This document shows, piece after piece, positions 40,883 to 49,818 of a DNA stretch of 64,000 nt. The stretch comes from CADCVT01 sp035940955 (lineage in GTDB: Bacteria; Actinomycetota; Thermoleophilia; Solirubrobacterales; Solirubrobacteraceae): positions 1 through 64,000 of the forward strand of contig DASZEJ010000008.1 of the NCBI GenBank assembly GCA_035940955.1. The letters run 5' to 3'. The notes under the pieces are model-generated. The model had not been told where the DNA came from. It was given only the letters and a program-made list of their open reading frames with translations, and made no database searches. The position numbers were made by a program, and so were the translations under genes. The first letter of the stretch is position 1. The number at the start of each line of letters is the position of its first letter.

Positions 40883-41430
40883 GTCTCGCCGCGCCCCCGC
40901 GAGATCGCGATCTCCCCCGTCCGCATCATCTCGATGAGGCCGAACGGGCGCACCATGTTCTCGAACGCCGCGATCTTGTCGGTCGTGCCGGTGACCTCGA
41001 CGATCAGCGACCGCTTCGTCACGTCGACCACCTTGCCGCGGAAGATCTCGGCGATCTGCATGACCTCGGCGCGCTGACTGCCGTCGTTCGCCGCGACCTT
41101 GAACAGCGCCAGCTCGCGCACGACGGTCTCGCCGGGCTCGAGGTCGCGGATCTTCAGGACGTTGATCAGCTTGTGCAGCTGCTTGGTGACCTGGTCGATC
41201 GGGTGCAGCGCGCCGTCCACGGTCAGCGTGATCCGCGACACCCCGCCGTCGTCGGTCGGCCCGACCGTCAGCGTGTCGATGTTGAACCCGCGCCGCGCGA
41301 ACAGCCCGGCGATCCGCGTCAGGACGCCCGGCTTGTTCTCCACCAGGATCGAGAGGACGTGCTTGCGGCCGGTGTGCATCCCGCCGGCCGCCTCCAGCTC
41401 CTCGAGGGACAGGACCTCCTTCGTCTCCAC
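40879..41430 (-). CDS. ilvN: Acetolactate synthase small (regulatory) subunit
   Basis: 183 residues. HVLSILVENKPGVLTRIAGLFARRGFNIDTLTVG is the N-terminal ACT domain that binds valine; the C-terminal half with FKVAANDG, AEIFRGKVVDVTKRSLIVEVTG and GLIEMMRTGEIAISRG is the activating domain. GTG 41430 gives a short extra N-terminal stretch (VETKEVLSLEELEAAGG); the internal ATG at 41378, preceded by GGAGG, would give the more usual MHTGRKHVLS start. Four-base gap from ilvB, and likely cotranscribed. Confidence 0.94.
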   Translation of the reverse strand: METKEVLSLEELEAAGGMHTGRKHVLSILVENKPGVLTRIAGLFARRGFNIDTLTVGPTDDGGVSRITLTVDGALHPIDQVTKQLHKLINVLKIRDLEPGETVVRELALFKVAANDGSQRAEVMQIAEIFRGKVVDVTKRSLIVEVTGTTDKIAAFENMVRPFGLIEMMRTGEIAISRGRGET

Positions 41431-41434
41431 GCCC

Positions 41435-43111
41435 TCACCCCACCATGTCGCGCGCGGCGGCGCCCGGCGCGATCATCGGGTACACGTTCTCCTCCTTGGC
41501 GACGCGCACGTCGACCACCACGGGACCGTCGGTCTCCAGGGCCGACCGCATCCCCTCGAGCAGCGTCCCCTTGTCCTCCAGCCGCATCGCGGTGCAGCCG
41601 TAGGCCTCGGCGAGCTTGACGAAGTCGGGGAAGCGGCCCATGTCGACCTGCGAGTAGCGGCGGTCCCAGAACAGCTCCTGCCACTGGCGGACCATGCCCA
41701 GGTAGCCGTTGTTCATGATGAACACCTTGACCGGGATGCCGTTCTCGGCGCAGGTCGCCAGCTCCTGGACGTTCATCTGGAAGGAGCCGTCGCCGGTGAC
41801 GCAGACCACGGTCTCGTCCGGCCGCCCGACCTGCGCGCCCATCGCCGCGGGAAGGCCGAAGCCCATCGTCCCCAGGCCGCCCGAGCTGATCCACCGGCGC
41901 GGGCCCTTGAAGTGGAAGTACTGCGCCGCCCACATCTGGTGCTGGCCGACGTCGCTGGCCACGACCGCGTCCCCGCCGGTCGCCTCGTAGAGCGCCTCGA
42001 CCATGTACTGCGGCTTGATCTCGCCGCCCTCGGAGTCCGCGTAGCGCAGCGGGTGGCGCTCGCGCCAGGCCTCGATCCGCGCCCACCACTCGTCGAGCCG
42101 CGCCGGGTCGGCGCCGAGCGCCCGGTACTCCACGAGCAGCTTGGCGAGCACCCGCCTGGCGTCGCCGACGATCGGGATGTGCGCGGGGACGTTCTTGGAG
42201 ATCTCGGCCGGGTCGACGTCGATGTGGACGAACTTCGCGCGCGGGGCGAACTCGCTGAGCTTGCCGGTGATGCGGTCGTCGAACCGCGCGCCCACGGCGA
42301 CGATGAGGTCCGCCTCGTCCATCGCGTAGTTCGCCGCGCGCGTGCCGTGCATGCCGAGCATCCCGAGCCAGAGCGGGTCGGGCGCCGGGTACGCGCCGAG
42401 GCCGTTGAGCGTGCACGTGCAGGGAAACCGCCCCTGCCGGACGAGCTCGACGAGCTCCGCCGACCCCTCGGCCGACACGACGCCGCCGCCCGCGTAGATG
42501 ACCGGCCGCCGCGCCGCGGCCAGCGCCTTCGCGGCCTGGCGGATCTGCTTGGCGTTGCCCTCGGTCGTCGGCTGGTAGCCGGGCAGGCGGACGTCGGTGA
42601 CCGGCTCGTACGGGATGTCCGCGCGCGAGAGGTCCATCGGGATGTCGATCACGACCGGGCCGGGGCGGCCGGTGCGCGCGACGTGGAACGCCTCGTGCAC
42701 GATCCGCGGGACCTCCAGCGGGTGCTGGATCATCCACGAGTGCTTGACCGCGGGCATCGTGATGCCCATGGTGTCGGCCTCCTGGAACCCGTCGGTGCCG
42801 AGCAGCTCGGTCCGCACCTGGCCGGTGAAGAAGACGGTCGGGACCGAGTCCATCATCGCGTCGACGATCGGCGTCACGAGGTTCGTCGCGCCCGGGCCGC
42901 TCGTGCCGAACGCCACGCCGACCTTGCCGGTCGCCTTGGCGTAGCCCTCGGCGGCGTGGCCGCCGCCCTGCTCGTGGCGGACGAGGATGTGCCGGATGCC
43001 CGCGTCGACGAAGGCGTCGTACGTCGGGAGGTTCGCGCCGCCGGGGTAGCCGAACACGACCTCCACGCCCTCGGCCTTGAGGCACTCCATGATCGCGTCG
43101 ACCGCTCGCAT
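41435..43111 (-). CDS. ilvB: Acetolactate synthase large subunit
   Basis: 558 residues, ThDP-dependent, first common step of branched-chain amino-acid synthesis. Catalytic Glu in RHEQGGGHAAEGYAKATGK; FGTSGPGATNLVTPI, TGQVRTELLGTDGFQEAD, FAD/ThDP region with VGARFDDRITGKL, GLGTMGFGLPAAMGAQ and the ThDP motif VTGDGSFQMNVQEL ... MNNGYLGMVRQWQ complete. ATG 43111 starts MRAVDAIMECLKAEGV, and a TAGACT -10 box ends eight bases before it, so the mRNA may be leaderless; no leader peptide like that of leuA is present. Confidence 0.96.
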   Translation of the reverse strand: MRAVDAIMECLKAEGVEVVFGYPGGANLPTYDAFVDAGIRHILVRHEQGGGHAAEGYAKATGKVGVAFGTSGPGATNLVTPIVDAMMDSVPTVFFTGQVRTELLGTDGFQEADTMGITMPAVKHSWMIQHPLEVPRIVHEAFHVARTGRPGPVVIDIPMDLSRADIPYEPVTDVRLPGYQPTTEGNAKQIRQAAKALAAARRPVIYAGGGVVSAEGSAELVELVRQGRFPCTCTLNGLGAYPAPDPLWLGMLGMHGTRAANYAMDEADLIVAVGARFDDRITGKLSEFAPRAKFVHIDVDPAEISKNVPAHIPIVGDARRVLAKLLVEYRALGADPARLDEWWARIEAWRERHPLRYADSEGGEIKPQYMVEALYEATGGDAVVASDVGQHQMWAAQYFHFKGPRRWISSGGLGTMGFGLPAAMGAQVGRPDETVVCVTGDGSFQMNVQELATCAENGIPVKVFIMNNGYLGMVRQWQELFWDRRYSQVDMGRFPDFVKLAEAYGCTAMRLEDKGTLLEGMRSALETDGPVVVDVRVAKEENVYPMIAPGAAARDMVG

Positions 43112-43119
43112 GCGCGGCG

Positions 43120-43125
43120 AGTCTA
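43120..43125 (-). promoter_or_regulatory. -10 box of ilvB
   Basis: Minus-strand TAGACT, eight bases before the ATG. It lies at the very end of the upstream small-protein gene, whose TAG stop is part of the box. Confidence 0.45.
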
Positions 43126-43410
43126 CCGGCGCGCCGTCGCCGATTCGGGCGCGATGACGTCGTCCGTGAACTCGAGCTCGGTGCCGCAGGAGGTGCACAG
43201 CGCGTCGTGCAGCGGGACGACCCGGCCGCAGCCGGGGCAGGCGCGCCGCGGCTCGTCGCGCTCGACGCGGTAGAGGATCGCAGCGAGCAGGCCCGCGAAC
43301 GGCGGGATCGCGCTGACGAGGAACCACAGGACGAACGACGAGCCCTTGACCTTCCCCACCACGCCGCCGGCGAGCCCGAAGAAGAAGGCGATGACGAGGA
43401 ACGGCTCCAC
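43123..43410 (-). CDS. Small membrane protein with zinc ribbon
   Basis: 95 residues, GTG start two bases before the glycosyltransferase stop. Two hydrophobic helices (VIAFFFGLAGGVVG, FVLWFLVSAIPPFAGLLAAIL) followed by a cytoplasmic zinc ribbon CPGCGRVVPLHDALCTSCG. Function unknown; seems cotranscribed with the glycosyltransferase. Confidence 0.75.
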   Translation of the reverse strand: MEPFLVIAFFFGLAGGVVGKVKGSSFVLWFLVSAIPPFAGLLAAILYRVERDEPRRACPGCGRVVPLHDALCTSCGTELEFTDDVIAPESATARR

Positions 43411-43411
43411 G

Positions 43412-44371
43412 TCAGCCGACCTGCGTCGCGGCGCGCTCGCGGAGGAAGTCGTTCACCGTCTCGATCACCCGGTCGGGCTCACGGTAGCCGGTGGGCGGCA
43501 GGCCCTCGGCGACGCAGTGGTGGTGATGGAGCAGCAGCGGCGCGACCGCGTGCGGGCGCAGGCGCTCGTCGAGGTAGCGGCCCGGCACGTGGTCGTCGGA
43601 GTACGCGACCGGGAAGTTCATCGCCAGCGGGAGCACCGCGTAGGGCAGGCGCGCGTCCTGGATCGCCAGCGACAGCGCCCACTGCTCGGCGAAGACCAGC
43701 GGGCGCAGCTCGGGCGCCATGGCGCTCTCGTGGTACTCCGGGACCTTGTCGCGCATGTGCTCGACGACCTCGGGCAGCTCCTCGTGGCGGTCGATGATGC
43801 CGCGCAGGAAGCCGGCCCAGCGGCCGTGCAGCGCCTCCAGCATCGCGCCCGGCACGACCAGCACGCCCGAGTTGAAGTATGCGTGCGTCCAGCCGCCCGG
43901 GTGCAGGCTGGTGGGGAAGCGCACCGCCGGCAGCCGGACGCCGAACAGGTCGAACAGGCGCTGCCAGAGCGCGAACGTCAGGCCGTCGCCGTCGACCTGC
44001 TTGGCCTGGACGACGCCCGCGTCGAGGTGCTCGGAGAAGTCGCCGGCCACGACGACGTCGCTGTCGAGGGCCACCAGGACCTCGCAGTCGCCGTTCTCGC
44101 GCGGGTCGAACACGTGGAGCTTGTTGGCGAACCGGAACCGCTCGTCGACCACGTCGCGCACCCGCACCTCGACCCCGAGGTCGGCGAGGCGGCGCTCGAC
44201 CGGCCCGGGCACGCCGCCGATGAAGAACGCGCGCCGGCGGGCGGCGCGCAGCGCGCCGCCGAACCGCTCCAGCGACTCGAAGGCGACGACCGTCTCCTCG
44301 TCGAACGGCGGCCTGCTGTCGGCCGTCGTCGCGACCGTCACGTTGCCGAGGTCCACCCCCCGCAGCCCCAC
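43412..44371 (-). CDS. Glycosyltransferase-like protein (GT-A type)
   Basis: 319 residues, GTG start. VTVATTADSRPPFDEETVVA at the N terminus, DxD-like LVALDSDVVVAGDFSE (metal/nucleotide-sugar binding) near 95, HPGGWTHAYFNSGVLVVPG and a His-rich LLLHHHHCVAEGLPP near the C terminus match glycogenin/LPS-type GT-A transferases of the nucleotide-diphospho-sugar fold. Soluble, no membrane helix. Acceptor unknown. A TAGTCT box lies eight bases before the GTG. Confidence 0.7.
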   Translation of the reverse strand: MGLRGVDLGNVTVATTADSRPPFDEETVVAFESLERFGGALRAARRRAFFIGGVPGPVERRLADLGVEVRVRDVVDERFRFANKLHVFDPRENGDCEVLVALDSDVVVAGDFSEHLDAGVVQAKQVDGDGLTFALWQRLFDLFGVRLPAVRFPTSLHPGGWTHAYFNSGVLVVPGAMLEALHGRWAGFLRGIIDRHEELPEVVEHMRDKVPEYHESAMAPELRPLVFAEQWALSLAIQDARLPYAVLPLAMNFPVAYSDDHVPGRYLDERLRPHAVAPLLLHHHHCVAEGLPPTGYREPDRVIETVNDFLRERAATQVG

Positions 44372-44379
44372 GACCGCAC

Positions 44380-44385
44380 AGACTA
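44380..44385 (-). promoter_or_regulatory. -10 box of the glycosyltransferase gene
   Basis: Minus-strand TAGTCT eight bases before the GTG start, as for ilvC. Leaderless transcript inferred. Confidence 0.45.
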
Positions 44386-44410
44386 GGCCGAGTGTGGAAG
44401 AGGCGTCGCC

Positions 44411-45046
44411 CTACCGCGCCGCGTCGAGCGCGGGGCGCATCCGCTTCGGGATGCGGCGCCGCACGCGCCAGCGCGCGCCGGCGAAGGCCTGGTTCGCCAC
44501 GGTGGCGAAGCCCTGCTCATCGGCGCGCAGCGCGAGCAGGAGGTGGCTGACGCGGTCGGCGCTCGGCAGGCCGGGGTGGTCGACGCGGACGCAGAAGCAG
44601 TGGACGTACCGGCCGCGGACCAGGAGCGCGCCCGCCTCGCCGACCAGCCAGGTGCCGAGCCGGCCGCGCTCCAGCACGAGGCCGGTGCGGGCGTGCAGGT
44701 CGCGCGCGTCGTGGCCGACGAGGTCGCCGAGCAGGCCCAGGGCCGTGCGCTCGGCCTCCTCCCCCGCCCGGGGCTTGGGCCGGACGACCTTCGCGCCGCG
44801 GTTGGCGTACAGCTCGGGGATGATCCACGCCTGCGCGAGCGCGAGCGCGGACATCGGCGCCAGCCACGGCTCGATCACGACGAGGACGGCCGCCGTGAGC
44901 AGGAACGGGACGACGTGGGCGAGCGTCGTCGCCGTCCACGCCCGGGCGTAGAGCGCCAGCCGCCGCTCGTCCATCCGCGGGCGCCAGCGGACGGCCGCGG
45001 TCTCGGGGAGCGGCGCGGTCTCGGGGAGCGGCTGCGCCGCGGCCAC
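44411..45046 (-). CDS. Two-helix membrane protein of unknown function
   Basis: 211 residues, GTG start overlapping the stop of the preceding small gene by one base. N terminus with a short duplication (PLPETAPLPETA, from a 15-18 base direct repeat), then helices about 43-63 (THVVPFLLTAAVLVVIEPWL-type) and 68-85, then a soluble domain with GRLGTWLVGEAGALLVRGRY and HCFCVRVDHPGLPSADRVSHLLL. Not recognised. Its end is 26 bases from the glycosyltransferase promoter. Confidence 0.65.
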   Translation of the reverse strand: MAAAQPLPETAPLPETAAVRWRPRMDERRLALYARAWTATTLAHVVPFLLTAAVLVVIEPWLAPMSALALAQAWIIPELYANRGAKVVRPKPRAGEEAERTALGLLGDLVGHDARDLHARTGLVLERGRLGTWLVGEAGALLVRGRYVHCFCVRVDHPGLPSADRVSHLLLALRADEQGFATVANQAFAGARWRVRRRIPKRMRPALDAAR

Positions 45047-45270
45047 TAGCCGCCGCTGATCGGCAGCCGCAGGATCACCGTGTCGGCGTCGACCGGCAGC
45101 TCGCGCACCTGCTCGGCGTGACCCGGCCCGGTGCTCACCATCGCGAGGTACCCGCGGTCGAGCTCGCGGCGGAAGGCCTCGACCGCGGCGTCGATCGAGG
45201 GCTGGTCGGTCCTCTCCCACTCGGCCAGCGTCGTGTGGCCGGTGCGGTCCATGCGGATCAGTCGCGCCAT
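45046..45270 (-). CDS. Conserved small soluble protein
   Basis: 74 residues. ATG 45270 is chosen because GGGAGGGAGG lies five bases upstream; an in-frame ATG at 45303 is less likely. MARLIRMDRTGHTTLAEW, then AAVEAFRRELDRGYLAMVST and ADTVILRLPISGG suggest a small alpha/beta domain seen in actinobacteria. Function unknown; first gene of a two-gene unit with the membrane protein. Confidence 0.62.
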   Translation of the reverse strand: MARLIRMDRTGHTTLAEWERTDQPSIDAAVEAFRRELDRGYLAMVSTGPGHAEQVRELPVDADTVILRLPISGG

Positions 45271-45312
45271 GGCGCCTCCCTCCCGTGGTGGCTGTGCGCG
45301 CATGGTACGCGC

Positions 45313-46710
45313 TCAGAGGCCGAGCTTCGCCCGAACCAGGCGCGTGACCTCGCCCCCGTCGGCGCGGCCCTTGGTCTCGCGCATGACGTGGCCGATGATC
45401 GGGCCGATCGCCTTCATGTTGCCGGCGCGGATCCGGTCGGCGGCGTCGCCGTTGGCCGCCAGCGCCGCCTCGACGATCGCCTCCAGCGCGTCGCCGTCCT
45501 GCATGGCGCCGAGGCCCTCGCGGGCGACGACCTCGGCCGGGTCGCCGCCGCGCTCGGCCAGGATCTCCAGCACCCTGCGGGCGTTCGCGGGGGTCAGCTC
45601 GCGGCGCCCCACGAGGTTCGAGACCTCGGCGACGGCGCGCGGCTCGGCCTCGGCCGCGACCTCGGGCTGGTTGAGGAAGAGGGCGGCGGTCGCCTGCGCG
45701 GAGTCGGCGACCGGCAGCGCGTCGTCGAAGCGCACGGCCAGCTCAGGCCGGAACGCGAGGTCGCGCGCGTTGCCGGCCGACACGCCGGCGGCCTCGTAGC
45801 GCGCGGCGCGGGCCGCGGGCAGCTCGGGGATCGCGGCGCGCGCGGACTCCAGCATGTCGGCCGGGATGCGGATCGGGACGAGGTCGGGCTCGGGGAAGTA
45901 GCGGTAGTCGTGCGCCTCCTCCTTGGAGCGCAGCGACGTGATCCGCTCGGTCCGCGGGTCGAAGTGGAGCGTCTCCTGCACGACCTCGCGGCCGCCGTCC
46001 ACGATCTCGATCTGGCGCGCCACCTCGGCCTTGATCCCGCGCTCGATGAACGCGAACGAGTTCATGTTCTTGAGCTCGGTCTTCGTGCCGAAGCCGGTCT
46101 CGCCCCGCGGGCGGATGGAGATGTTGGCGTCGCAGCGCAGCGAGCCCTGCGACATGTCGACGTCGCTGACCCCGAGCTGGCGCAGCGTCTCGCGCAGCAG
46201 CTGCAGCCACTCCCGCGCCTCCTCACCCGAGCGCACGTCGGGCTCGGTGACGATCTCCACCAGCGGCGTGCCGCAGCGGTTGAAGTCGACGATGCTCGCG
46301 TCCGACCCGTGGATGCGCCCGGACTCGCCGACGTGGACGAGCTTCGCGGCGTCCTCCTCCAGGTGCACCCGGTGGATCCGCACGTCCCCCAGCCGCCCGC
46401 CGCGGCACAGGGGCTCGTCGTACTGGCTGATCTGGTACGCCTTGGGGTTGTCGGGATAGAAGTAGTTCTTGCGGTGGAAGATCGACCGCTCGGCGAGGTC
46501 GGACTCCAGCGCCATCCCGATCATCAGCCCGTACTCGATCGCCTTGGCGTTCACGACCGGGAGCGCCCCCGGGAGGCCGAGGCAGACCGGGCAGCAGCGC
46601 GTGTTCGGCGGCTCGCCGAACGAGAGCGCGCACGAGCAGAACATCTTCGTCCGGGTGTCGAGCTGGACGTGGATCTCCAGGCCGATGACGGGCTCCCACT
46701 GCACGCTCAT
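45313..46710 (-). CDS. gatB: Asp-tRNA(Asn)/Glu-tRNA(Gln) amidotransferase subunit B
   Basis: 465 residues. Kinase/transamidase half that activates mischarged Glu-tRNA(Gln) or Asp-tRNA(Asn). VIGLEIHVQLDTRTKMFCSC, the Zn motif C..C in RCCPVCLGLPGALPVVN, RKNYFYPDNPKAYQISQYD and the C-terminal YqeY-like tail (MKAIGPIIGHVMRETKGRADGGE). ATG overlaps the gatA stop (ATGA). Last gene of folD-membrane protein-gatC-gatA-gatB. Confidence 0.97.
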   Translation of the reverse strand: MSVQWEPVIGLEIHVQLDTRTKMFCSCALSFGEPPNTRCCPVCLGLPGALPVVNAKAIEYGLMIGMALESDLAERSIFHRKNYFYPDNPKAYQISQYDEPLCRGGRLGDVRIHRVHLEEDAAKLVHVGESGRIHGSDASIVDFNRCGTPLVEIVTEPDVRSGEEAREWLQLLRETLRQLGVSDVDMSQGSLRCDANISIRPRGETGFGTKTELKNMNSFAFIERGIKAEVARQIEIVDGGREVVQETLHFDPRTERITSLRSKEEAHDYRYFPEPDLVPIRIPADMLESARAAIPELPAARAARYEAAGVSAGNARDLAFRPELAVRFDDALPVADSAQATAALFLNQPEVAAEAEPRAVAEVSNLVGRRELTPANARRVLEILAERGGDPAEVVAREGLGAMQDGDALEAIVEAALAANGDAADRIRAGNMKAIGPIIGHVMRETKGRADGGEVTRLVRAKLGL

Positions 46711-48128
46711 GCCCGGGCGGCGCTCCCGTCGAAGCCGATGACCTGCTCGAGCGCGTACGCGGCGTCCATGATCCGGTTCTCGCTGAACGCCGGGCCGATG
46801 ACCTGGAAGCCGACCGGCAGCCCCTCGCTCAGCCCGCTGGGGATCGAGATCGCGGGCAGGCCGGCGAGCGGTACGGGGACCGTGCAGTAGTCGTTGAGGT
46901 ACATCGCCCACGGGTCGTCGGTCTTCGCGCCCAGCTCGAACGCCACGCCTGGCGACGTGGGCGTCACGACGAAGTCGACCTCCCGGAACGCGGCGCGGAA
47001 GTCGTCGGCGATCTTCGTGCGGACCTGCTGGGCGCGCCCGTAGTAGGCGTCGTAGTAGCCGGAGGAGAGCGCGTAGGTGCCGAGCATGATCCGGCGGCGC
47101 ACCTCGGGGCCGAACCCGTCGTGGCGGGTGCGGGTGTACATCGACAGGAGGTCGTCGTACTCGTCGGACCGCAGGCCGTAGCGGACGCCGTCGTAGCGGG
47201 CGAGGTTCGCGCTCGCCTCGGCCGGGGCGATGATGTAGTAGGCGCTCAGGCCGTGCGGCGCGTGCGGCAGGCGCATCGGGTGCGTGGTGGCGCCCAGCTC
47301 GCGCGCCCGGTCGAGCGTGGCGTGGAAGTTCTCCAGCACGCCGGGCTCGATCCCCTCGCCGGTCAGCTCCTCGGGCACGCCGAGGCGGATGCCGTCGAGC
47401 CGCTCGGCGGTCGGCAGCCGGACCTCCTCGGGGAACGCGAGCGACGTCGAGTCGCACGGGTCCTGGCCGACCATGTGGCGGAAGAGCAGCGCGCAGTCGG
47501 TGACGTCGCGGGTCAGCGGGCCGGCCTGGTCGAGCGACGAGGCGAACGCGATCATCCCGTAGCGGCTGACCGCGCCGTACGTCGGCTTCATCCCCACGAT
47601 CCCCGACAGCGCGGCCGGCTGGCGGATCGACCCGCCGGTGTCGGTGCCGATCGCCCACGGCGCCATCCCGGCCGCGACCGCCGCGGCGCTGCCGCCGCTC
47701 GACCCGCCCGGCACGCGCGTGCGGTCCCACGGGTTGCGGACCGGCCCGTACGCCGAGTTCTCGTTCGACGAGCCCATCGCGAACTCGTCCTGGTTGGTCT
47801 TGCCGAGCAGCGGGGCGCCGGCGTCGCGGAGCCTGCGCACGACGGTGGCGGTGTACGGCGGCCGGTAGCCCTCGAGGATGCGCGACCCCGCCTGGGACGG
47901 GACGCCCTCGGTGCAGAACAGGTCCTTGACCGCGAGCGGGACGCCGGCCAGCGGCGCGTCCTCCCCCGCGGCGGCCGGCGTGTCCTCGGCGACCCAGAGG
48001 AACGCGTTCAGCTCGTCGGCGGCCGCGCGCTCGCGGTAGGCCTCGAAGACCTCGGACGAGCGCAGCTCGCCCGCGCGGATCCTCTCCCCCGCCTGCGCGG
48101 CGGTCAGCGCAAGGATCTCGTCGCTCAT
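46707..48128 (-). CDS. gatA: Asp-tRNA(Asn)/Glu-tRNA(Gln) amidotransferase subunit A
   Basis: 473 residues, amidase-signature family; hydrolyses glutamine and passes ammonia to GatB. The Ser-cisSer-Lys triad is visible: Lys in AVKDLFCTEG, Ser pair in GGSSGGSAAAVAAG and GTDTGGSIRQPAA. Normal length. Overlaps gatC and gatB by four bases each. Presence of GatCAB suggests that this organism forms Gln-tRNA or Asn-tRNA indirectly. Confidence 0.97.
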   Translation of the reverse strand: MSDEILALTAAQAGERIRAGELRSSEVFEAYRERAAADELNAFLWVAEDTPAAAGEDAPLAGVPLAVKDLFCTEGVPSQAGSRILEGYRPPYTATVVRRLRDAGAPLLGKTNQDEFAMGSSNENSAYGPVRNPWDRTRVPGGSSGGSAAAVAAGMAPWAIGTDTGGSIRQPAALSGIVGMKPTYGAVSRYGMIAFASSLDQAGPLTRDVTDCALLFRHMVGQDPCDSTSLAFPEEVRLPTAERLDGIRLGVPEELTGEGIEPGVLENFHATLDRARELGATTHPMRLPHAPHGLSAYYIIAPAEASANLARYDGVRYGLRSDEYDDLLSMYTRTRHDGFGPEVRRRIMLGTYALSSGYYDAYYGRAQQVRTKIADDFRAAFREVDFVVTPTSPGVAFELGAKTDDPWAMYLNDYCTVPVPLAGLPAISIPSGLSEGLPVGFQVIGPAFSENRIMDAAYALEQVIGFDGSAARA

Positions 48129-48409
48129 GCCTGCGGGCTCGGCACTTCGAAGCCGTCGTCGCGGACGGCCGGCGCCGCGTCGAGCAGCTCCTCGCGCGGC
48201 CACGACGGCCGCGGCTCGTCGGGGCGCAGCGCGGTCGCCACCTCGACGACGTGCGAGGTCGGCGGGACCCCCTCGAGGTCCAGCTCGCCGATCTTCTCGA
48301 TGTGGCGGAGGATGCCGGTGAGCTCGCCGCTCATGCGCTCGACCTCCTCCTCGCTCAGCTCCAGGCGCGCGAGGCGCGCGACGTGGAGCACCTGGTCGCG
48401 GTCGATCAT
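48125..48409 (-). CDS. gatC: Asp-tRNA(Asn)/Glu-tRNA(Gln) amidotransferase subunit C
   Basis: 94 residues, the usual size. VLHVARLARLELSEEEVERM, LDLEGVPPTSHVVEVATALRPD and the C-terminal FEVPSP are the family signature; it wraps around GatA and steadies the complex. ATG overlaps the stop of the upstream membrane-protein gene by ATGA. Confidence 0.95.
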   Translation of the reverse strand: MIDRDQVLHVARLARLELSEEEVERMSGELTGILRHIEKIGELDLEGVPPTSHVVEVATALRPDEPRPSWPREELLDAAPAVRDDGFEVPSPQA

Positions 48410-48933
48410 GCCCGGTCGATGGTAGGGGGCGGCGCCGGCCGCGGCGCGCCGCGGACGCGCAGGACCTCCTCGGTCTGCTCGAGCGACTCCGCCGCGTCGA
48501 TGCGCTCGTCGCCGACGGCGCGCCAGGCGCCCGCGACGATCGCCGCCGCCGCCGCCAGGCCGAGGTACGCCGGCAGCTCGACCTCCACGTCGGCGTTGCC
48601 GGCGTCCACGCCGAGGCCCGGCTGGGCGACGAGCCGCACGGCGATGGTCAGGACCGCGAGGGCCCCGAAGAGCGTGGTGAAGACCGCGAGCGTGATCGGG
48701 ACGGCCGTCGCGCGCTGGGTCACCGTGAAGAACGCGAGGGCGACGGCGCCGAGGATGGCGAGGATCAGCAGCACCTCCGCGAACCAGCCGAGCGACCGGA
48801 TGCCCGACTCGTGCTGGCCCACGCGCGCGTCGGGCGTCGACAGGAAGAACCAGTCGAGGCCGAGCAGGACGGCGAGGGCGACGGCGCCGCCCAGGGCGAC
48901 CGTCTCGCCGGAGCGCAGTCGGGAGAGCCTCAC
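48406..48933 (-). CDS. Four-helix membrane protein of unknown function
   Basis: 175 residues with four hydrophobic helices (VALGGAVALAVLLGLDWFFL, WFAEVLLILAILGAVALAFF, VPITLAVFTTLFGALAVLTI, AYLGLAAAAAIVAGAWRAV) and a charged C-terminal tail. GTG start in a GTGA overlap with the folD stop; stop overlaps gatC. No family recognised; its fixed place between folD and gatC suggests translational coupling rather than shared function. Confidence 0.75.
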   Translation of the reverse strand: MRLSRLRSGETVALGGAVALAVLLGLDWFFLSTPDARVGQHESGIRSLGWFAEVLLILAILGAVALAFFTVTQRATAVPITLAVFTTLFGALAVLTIAVRLVAQPGLGVDAGNADVEVELPAYLGLAAAAAIVAGAWRAVGDERIDAAESLEQTEEVLRVRGAPRPAPPPTIDRA

Positions 48934-49784
48934 GCCTCGGAGGATTGCATCCGCGCCGCCTGGAGGGTGTTGGCGAGCAGCATCGCGATCGTCATCGGCC
49001 CCACGCCGCCCGGGACCGGGGTGATCGCCCCCGCGACCTCCTGCACCTCGGCGAAGTCCACGTCGCCGTGCAGCCCGTCCTCCGAGCGGTTCATGCCGAC
49101 GTCGATCACCGTCGCGCCCGGCCTCACCCAGTCGCGCTTGACCATGCGGTCGCGGCCGACCGCGGCGATGAGGACGTCGGCGCGGCGCGTCACCGCCGGC
49201 AGGTCGCGGGTGCGCGAGTGGCAGACGGTCACGGTGGCGTTGGCCTGGAGCAGCAGCTGGGCCATCGGCTTGCCGAACAGGTTGGAGCGGCCGACGACGA
49301 CGGCCTCGGCGCCCTGCAGCTCGGCGCCCGCGTGGTCGAGCAGGTGCATGACGCCCGCCGGGGTGCAGGGGCGCAGCCCCGGGCGGCCGAGCGCGAGCAG
49401 CCCGGCGCTCATGGCGGTCAGGCCGTCGACGTCCTTGTCGGCGCGCACGAGGCCGGTCAGCTCGGTCCCGTCGAGGTGGCCGGGGACGGGGAGCTGGACG
49501 ATGATCCCGCTCACCGCCGGGTCGGCGTTCAGCTCGGCGAGCAGCCCGACGACGCTGTCGCGCGGCACGTCGGCCGGCAGGCGGTGGTCGAACCCCGCGA
49601 TCCCCGCCTCCCTGCACGCCTTCTGCTTGCCGCCGACGTAGATGCCCGACGCGGGGTCGTCGCCGACGAGCACGGTCGCCAGGCCGGGCCGGCGCCCGGT
49701 GTCGGCGCGGAACGCCTCCACGTCGCGCGCGACCCGCTCGCGGGCCGCCGCCGCGATCGCCTTGCCGTCGATGATGGTCGCCAT
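48930..49784 (-). CDS. folD: Methylenetetrahydrofolate dehydrogenase/cyclohydrolase
   Basis: 284 residues; bifunctional one-carbon enzyme. YVGGKQKACREAGI with the catalytic Lys, IVQLPVPGHLDG, PCTPAGVMHLLDHAG, VVVGRSNLFGKPMAQLLLQANATVT and PVPGGVGPMTIAMLLANT complete the family set. ATG 49784, 9-10 bases after a TAGCCT box. Head of the run that ends in gatB and links folate one-carbon supply to serine genes elsewhere in the window. Confidence 0.96.
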   Translation of the reverse strand: MATIIDGKAIAAAARERVARDVEAFRADTGRRPGLATVLVGDDPASGIYVGGKQKACREAGIAGFDHRLPADVPRDSVVGLLAELNADPAVSGIIVQLPVPGHLDGTELTGLVRADKDVDGLTAMSAGLLALGRPGLRPCTPAGVMHLLDHAGAELQGAEAVVVGRSNLFGKPMAQLLLQANATVTVCHSRTRDLPAVTRRADVLIAAVGRDRMVKRDWVRPGATVIDVGMNRSEDGLHGDVDFAEVQEVAGAITPVPGGVGPMTIAMLLANTLQAARMQSSEA

Positions 49785-49793
49785 GGGGCCGCG

Positions 49794-49800
49794 TAGGCTA
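49794..49800. promoter_or_regulatory. Shared promoter region between folD and the glycosidase-like gene
   Basis: TAGGCTA reads as TAGGCT on the plus strand and TAGCCT on the minus strand. The minus -10 is about 10 bases before the folD ATG; the plus -10 would give a 13-base leader for the next gene. Confidence 0.4.
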
Positions 49801-49818
49801 CGGCGGCTCCCGGACCCC

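Noticed and set aside
43112..43160. A leader peptide before ilvB or ilvC like the one before leuA
   Set aside because: No Val/Leu/Ile-rich short frame is present; the -10 boxes lie directly before the start codons, leaving no leader RNA.
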